64,000 nt of DNA from Methylobacterium sp. Leaf104 (lineage in GTDB: Bacteria; Pseudomonadota; Alphaproteobacteria; Rhizobiales; Beijerinckiaceae). The stretch lies in NCBI RefSeq assembly GCF_001422885.1, contig NZ_LMMZ01000001.1, forward strand, positions 562,565 to 626,564, in the 5' to 3' direction. A program made the position numbers and the translations under genes. Below are positions 27,153 through 36,990 of this stretch, piece after piece. Each line of letters opens with the position of its first letter. The stretch's first letter is position 1. The notes under the pieces are model-generated. The model was given only the letters and a program-made list of their open reading frames with translations, searched no databases and was not told the origin of the DNA.

Positions 27153-27977
27153 ATGATCGGAGCCTTCGTCATCGCCTTCCGCGAGGTCATCGAGGCGGGC
27201 CTCATCATCGGCATCGTGCTGGCCGCCACCCGCGGCATCGCCGGGCGCGGCCGCTGGATCGGCCTCGGCGTCCTCGGCGGCCTCGCGGGCGCCGCCCTGG
27301 TGGCTTTGTTCGCCGAGACGATCTCCGATGCCTTCGAGGGCGCCGGCCAGGAGATCCTCAATGCGGGCGTGCTGATCGTCGCCGTGCTGATGCTGATCTG
27401 GCACAACACCTGGATGGCCAAGCACGGGCGCGAGCTCGCGGGCGAATTGCGGGCCGCCGGCGAGGCGGTGCGCACCGGCCAGAGCACGGCTGCCGGCCTC
27501 GCTCTCGTGGTCGGCGCCGCGATCCTGCGCGAGGGTGCCGAGCTGGTACTGTTCCTCTACGGCCTCGTCGCCTCGGGCACTTCCGGGCCGGACATCCAGT
27601 TCGGGGCGCTCGCCGGCGTCGCCGTCGGCGCCGCGACCTCCTCGGTCAGCTATTTCGGCCTCGCGGCGATCCCGACCCGCTACGTCTTCTCGGTGACGAG
27701 CGGCCTCATCGTCCTGTTGGCGGCGGGCCTCGCGGCGCAGGCGGCGCAGTTCCTGACCAATGCGGGCCTGATCACCGTGCTCGACCGGCCGCTCTGGAAC
27801 ACCTCCGCCATCCTGCGCGAGGACAGCCTCGTCGGCCGCGTGCTCCATGCCCTCGTCGGCTACACCGACCGCCCGAGCGGCATGCAGGTGCTGGTCTACC
27901 TCGGCACCATCCTGGTCATGGTCGCGCTGATGCAGGTCTCCTCCGCCGGCAAGCGCCGCCAGCTCCGCGCGGCCTGA
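27153..27977 (+). CDS. ftrD: FTR1-family iron permease FtrD
   Basis: A 274-residue permease with seven hydrophobic helices. The two iron-handling REXXE motifs are both intact: R10-EVI-E14 in helix 1 and R126-EGA-E130 in helix 4. It moves the oxidised iron across the inner membrane. AAGGAA precedes the ATG. It is followed after 5 bp by a CsaA-like gene, so the iron operon likely extends further than the standard four genes. Confidence 0.92.
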   Translation: MIGAFVIAFREVIEAGLIIGIVLAATRGIAGRGRWIGLGVLGGLAGAALVALFAETISDAFEGAGQEILNAGVLIVAVLMLIWHNTWMAKHGRELAGELRAAGEAVRTGQSTAAGLALVVGAAILREGAELVLFLYGLVASGTSGPDIQFGALAGVAVGAATSSVSYFGLAAIPTRYVFSVTSGLIVLLAAGLAAQAAQFLTNAGLITVLDRPLWNTSAILREDSLVGRVLHALVGYTDRPSGMQVLVYLGTILVMVALMQVSSAGKRRQLRAA

Positions 27978-27982
27978 CCGCC

Positions 27983-28354
27983 ATGCACGTCACCCACGCC
28001 GCCGACGCGCCGGCCGCGCCGGCCATCGACTTCGATGCCTTCCTGGCCGTGGACATCCGTGTCGGCACCGTCGTGTCGGCCGAGCCCTTCCCGGAGGCGC
28101 GCAAGCCCGCCCTCAAGCTCGTCATCGATTTCGGGCCGGCGATCGGCACGAAGCGGTCGAGCGCGCAGATCACCGGGCATTACCGGGCGGAGGACCTGCC
28201 CGGCCGGCAGGTCGCCGCGGTGGTGAACTTCCCGCCGCGGCAGATCGGCAAGTTCCTGTCCGAGGTGCTGACCCTGGGCTTCGCCGATACCCAGGGCGCG
28301 GTGGTGCTGTTCCGCCCCGACCAGGCTGTGCCGAACGGCAGCCGCCTGTTCTGA
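27983..28354 (+). CDS. csaA: CsaA-like tRNA-binding/chaperone protein
   Basis: A 123-residue single-domain OB-fold protein. FDAFLAVDIRVGTVVSAEPFPEARKP and the later VAAVVNFPPRQIGKF and TQGAVVLFRPD are the CsaA/EMAP-II pattern. CsaA binds tRNA and has secretion-chaperone activity in Bacillus. The first 15 residues are an Ala/Pro-rich extension. It starts 5 bp after ftrD, so it is probably transcribed with the iron genes, though no functional link is obvious. Confidence 0.88.
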   Translation: MHVTHAADAPAAPAIDFDAFLAVDIRVGTVVSAEPFPEARKPALKLVIDFGPAIGTKRSSAQITGHYRAEDLPGRQVAAVVNFPPRQIGKFLSEVLTLGFADTQGAVVLFRPDQAVPNGSRLF

Positions 28355-28396
28355 GATCGGGTTGCCCGGCGGGCGGTTTTTCGCCATTCCTGCGGG

Positions 28397-28735
28397 ATGA
28401 CCGAGCCAGCGGACGACGAGGGTGGCCTCGCCTGGGACCAGGACTTCGCCGACCAGCTGATCGGCGCGACGCTCCTCGTCGGCATCACCTACCTCCAGCA
28501 CGACGGCACCCTGGTGCGGCGCGAGCAGGTGTTCGGGCCGGTGACCGCCGTCGATGCGGAGATCGGGATCACCCTCCTGCGCAGCGACACCGGCGAGCCC
28601 TACGTCGTGGCGCCCGTCCTCGAAGCGATCGAGCCGGCCTCGCCTGGCCACTACCAGCTCACCGAGGCCGACGCGCTGATCGAGGACCCGGACTACACCG
28701 TGACCTTCAGCGTGACCGCGCCCCTGCGGCACTGA
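28397..28735 (+). CDS. Hypothetical protein
   Basis: A 112-residue acidic soluble protein I do not recognise. It has no signal peptide or membrane helix. The middle alternates strands and turns (IGATLLVGITYLQHDGTLVR, then EQVFGPVTAVDAEIGITLL), suggesting a small beta-barrel such as an SH3- or OB-like fold. It lies 42 bp after csaA on the same strand. It could be the last gene of the iron operon or a separate conserved gene. Confidence 0.65.
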   Translation: MTEPADDEGGLAWDQDFADQLIGATLLVGITYLQHDGTLVRREQVFGPVTAVDAEIGITLLRSDTGEPYVVAPVLEAIEPASPGHYQLTEADALIEDPDYTVTFSVTAPLRH

Positions 28736-28780
28736 TCCGGTCGGACGGCGCAAAGGTCTCGTCCGGTTCGGGCCAGTGCG

Positions 28781-28849
28781 GTGCAACAGAATCGCTGGAA
28801 TGCCACGCCATTCCGGCATCGTCGGGGTGTCTCCGCCGGCGTGTTGCAC
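28781..28849. promoter_or_regulatory. Nested dyads before the CoA-ester lyase gene
   Basis: An outer pair GTGCAACA (28781-28788) and TGTTGCAC (28842-28849) is a perfect 8-bp inverted repeat. Between the arms lies GGAATG-CCACGC-CATTCC (28797-28814), a perfect 6-bp dyad. They occupy the 145-bp gap before the lyase start and look like regulator sites; the regulator is unknown. Confidence 0.4.
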
Positions 28850-28880
28850 TAAGCTTCAGCGCAAACCACGGGAATACCTC

Positions 28881-29765
28881 ATGTCCGACCTCCGCCTTCG
28901 CCGCAGCGTGCTGTATATGCCCGGTTCGAACCAGCGCGCCCTCGACAAGGCGAAGACCCTGGCCGCCGATTCGCTGATCCTCGACCTGGAGGATGCGGTG
29001 GCGCCGGACGCCAAGGAGGTCGCCCGCGAGCAGGTCTGCGCCGCCGTGAAGGGCGGCGGCTACGGCGAGCGCGAGATCATCATCCGCGTCAACGCCCCCC
29101 AGACGCCCTGGGGCGAGGCCGACCTGAAGGCGGCGATCGAGGCGCGCCCCGACGCGATCCTGATGCCGAAGGTGTCCTCGCCGGCCGTGCTGGAGAGCAT
29201 CGCCAACCACCTCGAGGCCCTCGACGCCCCGGAGAGCATCGCCGTCTGGGCGATGATCGAGACCCCGGCCGCGATCCTGAACATCCAGGACATCGCCAAG
29301 GCGCAGCGGGACCGGCGCACCCGCCTCACCTGCTTCGTGCTCGGCACCAACGATCTGGCCAAGGACACCTGGGCGCAGCTCGTGCCCGGCCGCGTGCCGA
29401 TGCTGCCCTGGATGATGTTCACCCTGGCGGCTGCCCGCGCGGAGGGCCTGACCATCCTCGACGGCGTCTGGAACGACATCGCGGACGTGGACGGGTGCCG
29501 GGCCGAGTGCCAGCAGGCGCGCGACCTCGGCTTCGACGGCAAGACGCTCATCCACCCCAACCAGCTCGAGCCGGCCAACACCTGCTTTGCCCCCTCCGAC
29601 GAGGAGGTCCGCCGCGCCCGCCTGGTCATCGAGGCCTTCGACCGCGAGGAGAACGCCAAGCGCGGCGCGATCAAGATCGAGGGCCGCATGTACGAGCGCC
29701 AGCACATCGGCATGGCTCGCCGGGCGGTGAACTGGCGCGAGGCGATCGCCGCCAAGGGGTATTGA
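28881..29765 (+). CDS. HpcH/HpaI-CitE family CoA ester lyase (Mcl2-like)
   Basis: A 294-residue TIM-barrel enzyme. RRSVLYMPGSNQRALDKA and the metal-binding LILDLEDAVAPDAK are the CitE/malyl-CoA lyase pattern. MIETPAAILN and VLGTNDLAKDT contribute the rest of the active site. Length is shorter than the serine-cycle malyl-CoA lyase (about 320) and closer to (3S)-malyl-CoA thioesterase of the ethylmalonyl-CoA pathway, which fits a methylotroph. That assignment is inference; a beta-methylmalyl-CoA lyase or citrate lyase beta-like role is possible. The start ATG 28881 gives MSDLRLRRSVLY. Confidence 0.85.
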   Translation: MSDLRLRRSVLYMPGSNQRALDKAKTLAADSLILDLEDAVAPDAKEVAREQVCAAVKGGGYGEREIIIRVNAPQTPWGEADLKAAIEARPDAILMPKVSSPAVLESIANHLEALDAPESIAVWAMIETPAAILNIQDIAKAQRDRRTRLTCFVLGTNDLAKDTWAQLVPGRVPMLPWMMFTLAAARAEGLTILDGVWNDIADVDGCRAECQQARDLGFDGKTLIHPNQLEPANTCFAPSDEEVRRARLVIEAFDREENAKRGAIKIEGRMYERQHIGMARRAVNWREAIAAKGY

Positions 29766-29870
29766 GAGCGGGGCCGGCGCCGGCGGGAACACCGCCCGGC
29801 GTCGCTGCTTGTCCCGGCTGAAGCCCGGCGTGTCTGCGCGCCCGGCGCCCTCCAGGACACAGCCGACTGC

Positions 29871-30977
29871 ATGAGCCCGATCCTCGAACCCTTCACCCTG
29901 GGCGACCTCACCCTGAAGAACCGCGTCGTGATGGCGCCGCTGACCCGGAGCCGCTCCTCCACCGAGGGCGTGCCGCCGGACTTCGCAGTGGATTACTACG
30001 CCCAGCGCGCCAATGCCGGCCTCATCATCAGCGAGGCCACCAACATCTCGCCCCAGGCGGTCGGCTACGCCTACACCCCCGGCATCTGGAGCGAGGCGCA
30101 GGTCGAGGCCTGGAAGCCGGTCACCGCCGGGGTCCACGCCAATGGCGGGCTGATCTTCCTGCAGCTCTGGCACACCGGCCGGATCTCGCATCCCGACGTG
30201 CAGCCGGACGGGCAATTGCCGGTGGCACCCTCGGCGCTCAAGCCCGAAGGCACGGCCTTCACCGAAACCGGCATGCAGCCGCACGTGACGCCGCGGGCGC
30301 TGGAGACGGACGAGATCCCCGGCATCGTCGAGGATTACCGCCGGGCCGCCGAGAACGCCAAGCGCGCCGGCTTCGACGGGGTCGAGATCCACTCGGCCAA
30401 CAACTATCTGCTCGAGCAGTTCGTGCGCGATTCCACCAACCACCGCACCGACCAGTACGGCGGCTCGATCGAGAACCGCCTGCGCTTTCCGCTGGCCGTG
30501 GTAAAGGCGGTCACCGAGGTCTGGGGCGGCGGCCACCGCGTCGGCATCCGCCTGTCGCCGGCGACCACCGAGCCCGGCAAGACCCCCCTCGACAGCGACC
30601 CGAAGGCGACCTTCGGCGCCTACGTGGAGGCCCTCAACGCCTTCGGCCTGCTCTACGTCCACACCATCGAGGGCGTCACGCAGCAGACCCGCGACGTGCC
30701 GGACTCGGTCGATTTCGGCCAGATCCGCAAGCGCTTCAAGGGCGTCTATATCGGCAACAACCAGTATACCCTGGAACTCGCCGAGAAGGACCTCGCGGAG
30801 GGCCGCGCCGACCTGTTCAGCTTCGGCCGCCCCTACATCGCCAACCCGGACCTGGTGCAGCGCCTGGCGACCGGCGCGCCGCTGGCCGAGGCCCCGAAGC
30901 CGTACTGGTACGGCGGCGGCGCCAACGGCTACTCGGACTGGCCGGGCATGAACGGCCCGGTGGCGATCAAGCGCTGA
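29871..30977 (+). CDS. Old Yellow Enzyme family alkene reductase
   Basis: A 368-residue FMN-binding TIM-barrel enzyme. FTLGDLTLKNRVVMAPLTRSR opens the barrel, and HSANNYLLEQFVRDSTNHRTD carries the His/Asn substrate pair and FMN contacts. DLFSFGRPYIANPDL closes the phosphate site. Such enzymes reduce activated C=C bonds, N-ethylmaleimide or nitrate esters with NAD(P)H. Physiological substrate unknown. It is 105 bp after the lyase gene on the same strand and ends at a large inverted repeat. Confidence 0.93.
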   Translation: MSPILEPFTLGDLTLKNRVVMAPLTRSRSSTEGVPPDFAVDYYAQRANAGLIISEATNISPQAVGYAYTPGIWSEAQVEAWKPVTAGVHANGGLIFLQLWHTGRISHPDVQPDGQLPVAPSALKPEGTAFTETGMQPHVTPRALETDEIPGIVEDYRRAAENAKRAGFDGVEIHSANNYLLEQFVRDSTNHRTDQYGGSIENRLRFPLAVVKAVTEVWGGGHRVGIRLSPATTEPGKTPLDSDPKATFGAYVEALNAFGLLYVHTIEGVTQQTRDVPDSVDFGQIRKRFKGVYIGNNQYTLELAEKDLAEGRADLFSFGRPYIANPDLVQRLATGAPLAEAPKPYWYGGGANGYSDWPGMNGPVAIKR

Positions 30978-31011
30978 ACGGGAAGCCCGGAGCACGGGGT
31001 GTCGTGTGCCA

Positions 31012-31135
31012 CCCTCCCCCCTCTGCGGGGGAGGGTGCCTGCGGAGCGGGCGGGAGAGGGGGCGACCGCTCCGGACAACGGGCGCCCCTCACCCGACCCG
31101 CTTCGCGGGCCACCCTCTCCCGCAGAGGGTGAGGG
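31012..31135. repeat. Large inverted-repeat element (CCCTCTCCCG family)
   Basis: Two arms of about 53 bp, 31012-31064 and 31083-31135, are nearly perfect reverse complements around an 18-base loop. Each arm contains CTCTGCGGG, a GGGTG block, a GCGAAGCGGG-like block and a GGGGCG end. It lies in the convergent gap between the Old Yellow Enzyme gene and fdh4B. As RNA it would fold to a very stable hairpin. The remainder of the gap holds no gene. Confidence 0.75.
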
Positions 31136-31209
31136 ATCGCGCGGCGAGCACCCGCGATAGCCGGTCAGGTAGGCGCCGTCCGGGTGGAAAGAGGCTCGTT
31201 GCCCCGAAG

Positions 31210-31511
31210 TCACCCGTGCAGATGCGCCAGCACGGTCTCCCCCGCCGGGCTGGGAGCGTAGTGCGTCCGCTGGGTCCGCGCGTTCCTGTTGGTCAGGGCG
31301 AGGAGTCCTGCCTCGCTCGCCAGCGTCTCCACCGCCCGCAGCACCAGGGCGTGCTCCAGGCCGAACACCCGCGCGAAGCTGCGGCTGTCGCGGGCGAGGT
31401 CGAGGTGGAGGGCGGCGAGGATTCCGGCCTCCAGGGTCGAGAGGCCGGGCTGGAGGGCGGCGACCGAATCAGTGACCGCGAGGAACGTCTCCGCGTCGGC
31501 CGGCGGTTCGC

Positions 31512-31515
<4 letters not shown>
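31210..31515 (-). CDS. fdh4B: Formate dehydrogenase small partner, Fdh4B-like
   Basis: A 101-residue soluble protein. The middle (STLEAGILAALHLDLARDSRSFARVFGLEHALVLRAVETLA) reads like a winged-helix domain, and the C-terminus TQRTHYAPSPAGETVLAHL resembles the wing. Its ATG overlaps the stop of fdh4A (ATGA), so the two are coupled. In M. extorquens, Fdh4 is described as a molybdoenzyme with a small conserved subunit, Fdh4B. This gene has the right size and position. Whether it is a structural subunit, a maturation factor or a regulator is not known to me. Confidence 0.7.
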
Positions 31516-33809
<2,294 letters not shown>

Positions 33810-34112
33810 GAACGGGTCCTGGGACGGTCCCGCGCGGCCGAGGATCGGTCGCGAAACGGGGCCGTGGCCACCCAGCGATATCGCGATGCGGCGCGGGCGC
33901 TCAATCACGCGAAAACGCAGGCCAGTCATGCCGTTAGGGGTCCCATGCGTTTTTTGCAGAGCCGGTGTCCAGCAGGTTAAAATCGTTCCCAGCTGCATTG
34001 CGGAAGACCGGGGGCCCGTCGCCGGTCCCGGTCCCTGGTGAAGCGCCCGCCGATCGCCTAACCCTCGGTCCGGAACAGTGGCGGGGACGCCCGGGATGCG
34101 GGAGCGCGGGAC
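33810..34112. other. Divergent intergenic region upstream of fdh4A
   Basis: A 303-bp region between fdh4A and the small membrane-protein gene. It holds an inverted repeat, GCGAAAACGCA (33909-33919) with TGCGTTTTTTGC (33946-33957), in a local AT-rich patch about 100-150 bp before fdh4A. This is a candidate promoter or operator. No gene is seen. Confidence 0.45.
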
Positions 34113-34424
34113 ATGAGGACGCCGGTGAGGATCTTCGCGGCGGCGGCCGTCGCCCTCGCGGTCGGCCTCGCGGTGATGGCGCATGACCGCCAGGTCGGCG
34201 CCGAATGGGCCGTGTCGGCCGAGCAGATCGCCGACGCGCAGGCCTACGGCAAGCCCGGGGTCGAGCTCCCGGCCGGCCACATGGTGACCGAGCCCCAGCG
34301 CAGCGAGGGCGCGGAGCGGCTTCCCCTGAAGTGGATCCTCCTCGGCCTCGCGGCCGGCGGCGCGGTGCTGGCCGGGACCGGGCATCGGCGCGAGCCGGCC
34401 CGGAAGCCGGACGGCCGGGGCTGA
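34113..34424 (+). CDS. Small double-spanning membrane protein, unknown
   Basis: A 103-residue protein with a hydrophobic segment at about 7-24 (signal anchor or signal peptide), a 50-residue polar loop and a second helix at about 74-90 (LKWILLGLAAGGAVLAGTG), ending in a basic tail. The positive-inside rule puts the loop in the periplasm. GGAG lies 8 bases before the ATG, supporting expression. I do not recognise the family. It sits between fdh4A (divergent) and the cobalamin riboswitch, which starts 88 bp after its stop, so the riboswitch does not control it. Confidence 0.6.
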   Translation: MRTPVRIFAAAAVALAVGLAVMAHDRQVGAEWAVSAEQIADAQAYGKPGVELPAGHMVTEPQRSEGAERLPLKWILLGLAAGGAVLAGTGHRREPARKPDGRG

Positions 34425-34511
34425 GGGCGCCCTGTCGCGCACCGGGCACACAGGCCTGGAAAAGCGCGCGCGGCCATTGACGCCGCCGCGGCCCATCGGG
34501 CCTCCTGTCCC

Positions 34512-34690
34512 GCGACGGTTCCTCGTCGACGAGGATCAAAAGGGAACGCGGTGAGGGTGTGAGCCCGAGGCCGCGGCTGCCCCCGCAACTGTGAGCGGCG
34601 AGCCCCTCATCAGCACGTCACTGGGCCTGTCCGGCCTGGGAAGACGATGAGAGGGCGGTGACCCGCGAGCCAGGAGACCTGCCGTCAGTC
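34512..34690 (+). ncRNA. Cobalamin riboswitch
   Basis: All conserved parts are visible in order: AAAAGGGAA with CGCGGTGAG, the GCTGCCCCCGCAACTGTGA core, GGAAGACGATGAGAGG, CCCGCGAGCCAGGAG, and the B12 box GCCAGGAGACCTGCC (34669-34683). GACGG (34514-34518) pairs with CCGTC (34682-34686) as the closing stem. Adenosylcobalamin binding would lower expression of the downstream receptor gene, which starts 119 bp later. The riboswitch assignment is firm; exact ends are estimated. Confidence 0.95.
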
Positions 34691-34808
34691 GTGGTCACAC
34701 GCGAAACGCATCGGGCGGGGTGTCCTGATGGGTGTCGGGGTGGATGCCGTGCGGCATCCGCACCGGCCTCGTTCGCGGTGACGTGCCACAGACGTCGCCC
34801 GAGGTCCC

Positions 34809-36977
34809 ATGCCGTCCTTCCGTTCCGGGTCATTGCCCCGTTCACGGCCCACCTATCGATCCTGGCTCCTGGCCTCCTGCGCCGGCCTCGCGTCCACCGG
34901 CGCCGCAATCCGCGATGCCGGCGCCCAGACCGCGCAGGCGGACCTCGCCGAACTCTCCGTGACCGCCGAGGCGCCGCCGACCGGCGGGGCCGGACCGGCC
35001 GCCAGTGCCGGGTTCGTCGGCGGGGTCACCGGGATCGGCGGCGGCCTCCGGACCGTCGATGCGGCGAGCGCCGGCGTGATCTCGGGCGCGGCGCTCAACA
35101 GCCGGCCGATCACCCGGCCGGGCGAGGCCCTGGAGAGCGTGCCCGGCCTCATCGTCACCCAGCATTCCGGGGAGGGGAAGGCCAACCAGTTCTTCCTGCG
35201 CGGGTTCAACCTCGACCACGGCACCGACATCGCGCTTCACGTGGACGGGATGCCGGTGAACATGCGCACCCATGCCCACGGCCAGGGCTACGCCGATCTG
35301 AATTTCCTCATCCCCGAGCTCGTCGGCGCCGTTGAGTTCCACAAGGGACCCTACTTCGTCCGCGACGGCGACTTCGCCTCCGCCGGCTCGGTGCGGATCG
35401 ACTACCTCGACACGGTCGAGCGCAACCTCGCCCTGACCTCGCTGGGCAGCTTCGGCTACAAGCGCGCGCTCAGCATCGCCTCCGCGCCCCTCGGCGCGGG
35501 CCACCTGCTCGTGGCCGGCGAGGCCCAGACCTATGACGGGCCCTGGGACGTGCCGGACCGGCTCGCCAAGCTCAACGGCGTCGTCCGCTACAGCCAGGGC
35601 ACGGCCCTCGACGGCTTCGCCCTGACGGGCATGGCCTACTGGGCGAAGTGGAACGCCACCAACCAGATCCCGGAGCGGGCGGTCGCGGAGGGCCTGATCG
35701 GCCGCTTCGGCAGCCTGAACCCCACGGATGGCGGCGACACCGGCCGCTTCTCGCTCTCGGGCCGCTGGAGCCGGACGGGCGAGGCCGGCATCACCCGGGC
35801 GAGCGCCTACGTGATCCGCTACGGGATGAACCTGTTCAACGACTTCACCTACTTCCTGAACGATCCGGTCGCCGGCGACCAGTTCCGCCAGCGCGACAGC
35901 CGCGTTCTCGGCGGCGGCGAAGTCAGCCACACCGTCCCGGGCAGCCTGTTCGGCCTGGCCATGGAGAACGAGTTCGGCGTCCAGACCCGCACCGACGACA
36001 TCCGGGTCGGCCTGTTCAACACCGCCGCGCGGCAGTACCGCTCGACCGTGCTGGACGACCGGGTGCTGGAGGCGAGCGCGGCGTTCTACGTCGAGAATAG
36101 GGTGCGCTGGACCGACTGGCTGCGGACCAGCCTGGGTTTTCGCGCCGACGGGTTCTACGCCGATGTCCGCTCGGACACCCCGGCCAATTCCGGGCGCGCC
36201 CGGGACGGCATCGTCAACCCGAAGCTCGGGCTGGTGCTCGGGCCCTGGTTCGACACCGAGCTGTTCGTGAATTACGGCGGCGGCTTCCATTCCAACGACT
36301 CCCGCGGCGTCACCGCCACCGTCGACCCGACGAGCCCGCTGTTCAACATCAGCCGCTCGCCCTTCCTCGTACCCTCCACGGGCTCGGAGATCGGCCTGCG
36401 CAACCGGAGCATCGCCGGGCTGGAGACGGCCGTGACGCTGTTCCAGCTCGATTTCGCCTCCGAGAACCTGTTCCAGGGCGACAGCGGCACCACCGAGCCG
36501 AGCCGCCCGACCCGCCGCTTCGGCGTCGAGTGGACCAACCGCTACGCGGTGACGCCCTGGCTCTCCCTGGAGGGCGACCTGACGGTGACCAACGCCCGCT
36601 TCGCGGATCGCGACCCGATCGGCAACCGGGTGCCGGAGGCGCCCACCACGATCGCCTCGGCCGGCGTCACCTTCGGCGACGGACCGGGCTGGTTCGGGTC
36701 GATGCGCCTTCGCTACTTCGGGCCGCGGCCGCTGATCGAGGACAATTCGGTGCGCTCGCGCCCGACCGCCCTCGTGAACGGCCGGGTCGGCTACAACTTC
36801 GACAGCGGGATCAGCCTGTCCCTCGACGTGCTGAACCTGACCAACGCCAAGGCCGACCAGATCACCTACTTCTACACCTCCCGCCTGCCCGGCGAGGCGG
36901 CGGACGGCGTCGCCGACCGGCATTTCCACCCCGTCGAGCCGACGGCTTTGCGCCTGACCCTGGCCGGGCGGTTCTAG
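34809..36977 (+). CDS. TonB-dependent outer-membrane receptor, B12-regulated
   Basis: A 722-residue receptor with a signal region ending near GAQ (residue 39), a TonB-box-like LSVTAEAP, a plug domain (about 80-190, with FFLRGFNLDHGTDIALHVDG and a His-containing MRTHAHGQGY) and a 22-strand barrel ending in LTLAGRF with the C-terminal Phe. GAGG is 5 bases before the ATG. The cobalamin riboswitch upstream implies import of cobalamin, a corrinoid precursor or cobalt. It is not a close BtuB in length or plug sequence. No btuFCD or cob genes adjoin it. Confidence 0.88.
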   Translation: MPSFRSGSLPRSRPTYRSWLLASCAGLASTGAAIRDAGAQTAQADLAELSVTAEAPPTGGAGPAASAGFVGGVTGIGGGLRTVDAASAGVISGAALNSRPITRPGEALESVPGLIVTQHSGEGKANQFFLRGFNLDHGTDIALHVDGMPVNMRTHAHGQGYADLNFLIPELVGAVEFHKGPYFVRDGDFASAGSVRIDYLDTVERNLALTSLGSFGYKRALSIASAPLGAGHLLVAGEAQTYDGPWDVPDRLAKLNGVVRYSQGTALDGFALTGMAYWAKWNATNQIPERAVAEGLIGRFGSLNPTDGGDTGRFSLSGRWSRTGEAGITRASAYVIRYGMNLFNDFTYFLNDPVAGDQFRQRDSRVLGGGEVSHTVPGSLFGLAMENEFGVQTRTDDIRVGLFNTAARQYRSTVLDDRVLEASAAFYVENRVRWTDWLRTSLGFRADGFYADVRSDTPANSGRARDGIVNPKLGLVLGPWFDTELFVNYGGGFHSNDSRGVTATVDPTSPLFNISRSPFLVPSTGSEIGLRNRSIAGLETAVTLFQLDFASENLFQGDSGTTEPSRPTRRFGVEWTNRYAVTPWLSLEGDLTVTNARFADRDPIGNRVPEAPTTIASAGVTFGDGPGWFGSMRLRYFGPRPLIEDNSVRSRPTALVNGRVGYNFDSGISLSLDVLNLTNAKADQITYFYTSRLPGEAADGVADRHFHPVEPTALRLTLAGRF

Positions 36978-36990
36978 CCGCGCGCCGTCC

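Noticed and set aside
28355..28396. Terminator between csaA and the next gene (GCCCGGCGGGC then GGTTTTT)
   Set aside because: The apparent palindrome leaves a one-base loop, so it cannot fold as an intrinsic terminator; too weak to call.
33810..34496. Longer N-terminus for Fdh4A starting upstream of 33809
   Set aside because: The added residues are Pro/Arg/Gly-rich, cross the AT-rich dyad region, and ATG 33809 already has a good AGGA site.
33934..34539. 201-residue minus-strand frame opposite the small membrane-protein gene
   Set aside because: Arg/Pro-rich and structureless, and it crosses the edge of the riboswitch region; the plus-strand frame has a ribosome site and helices.
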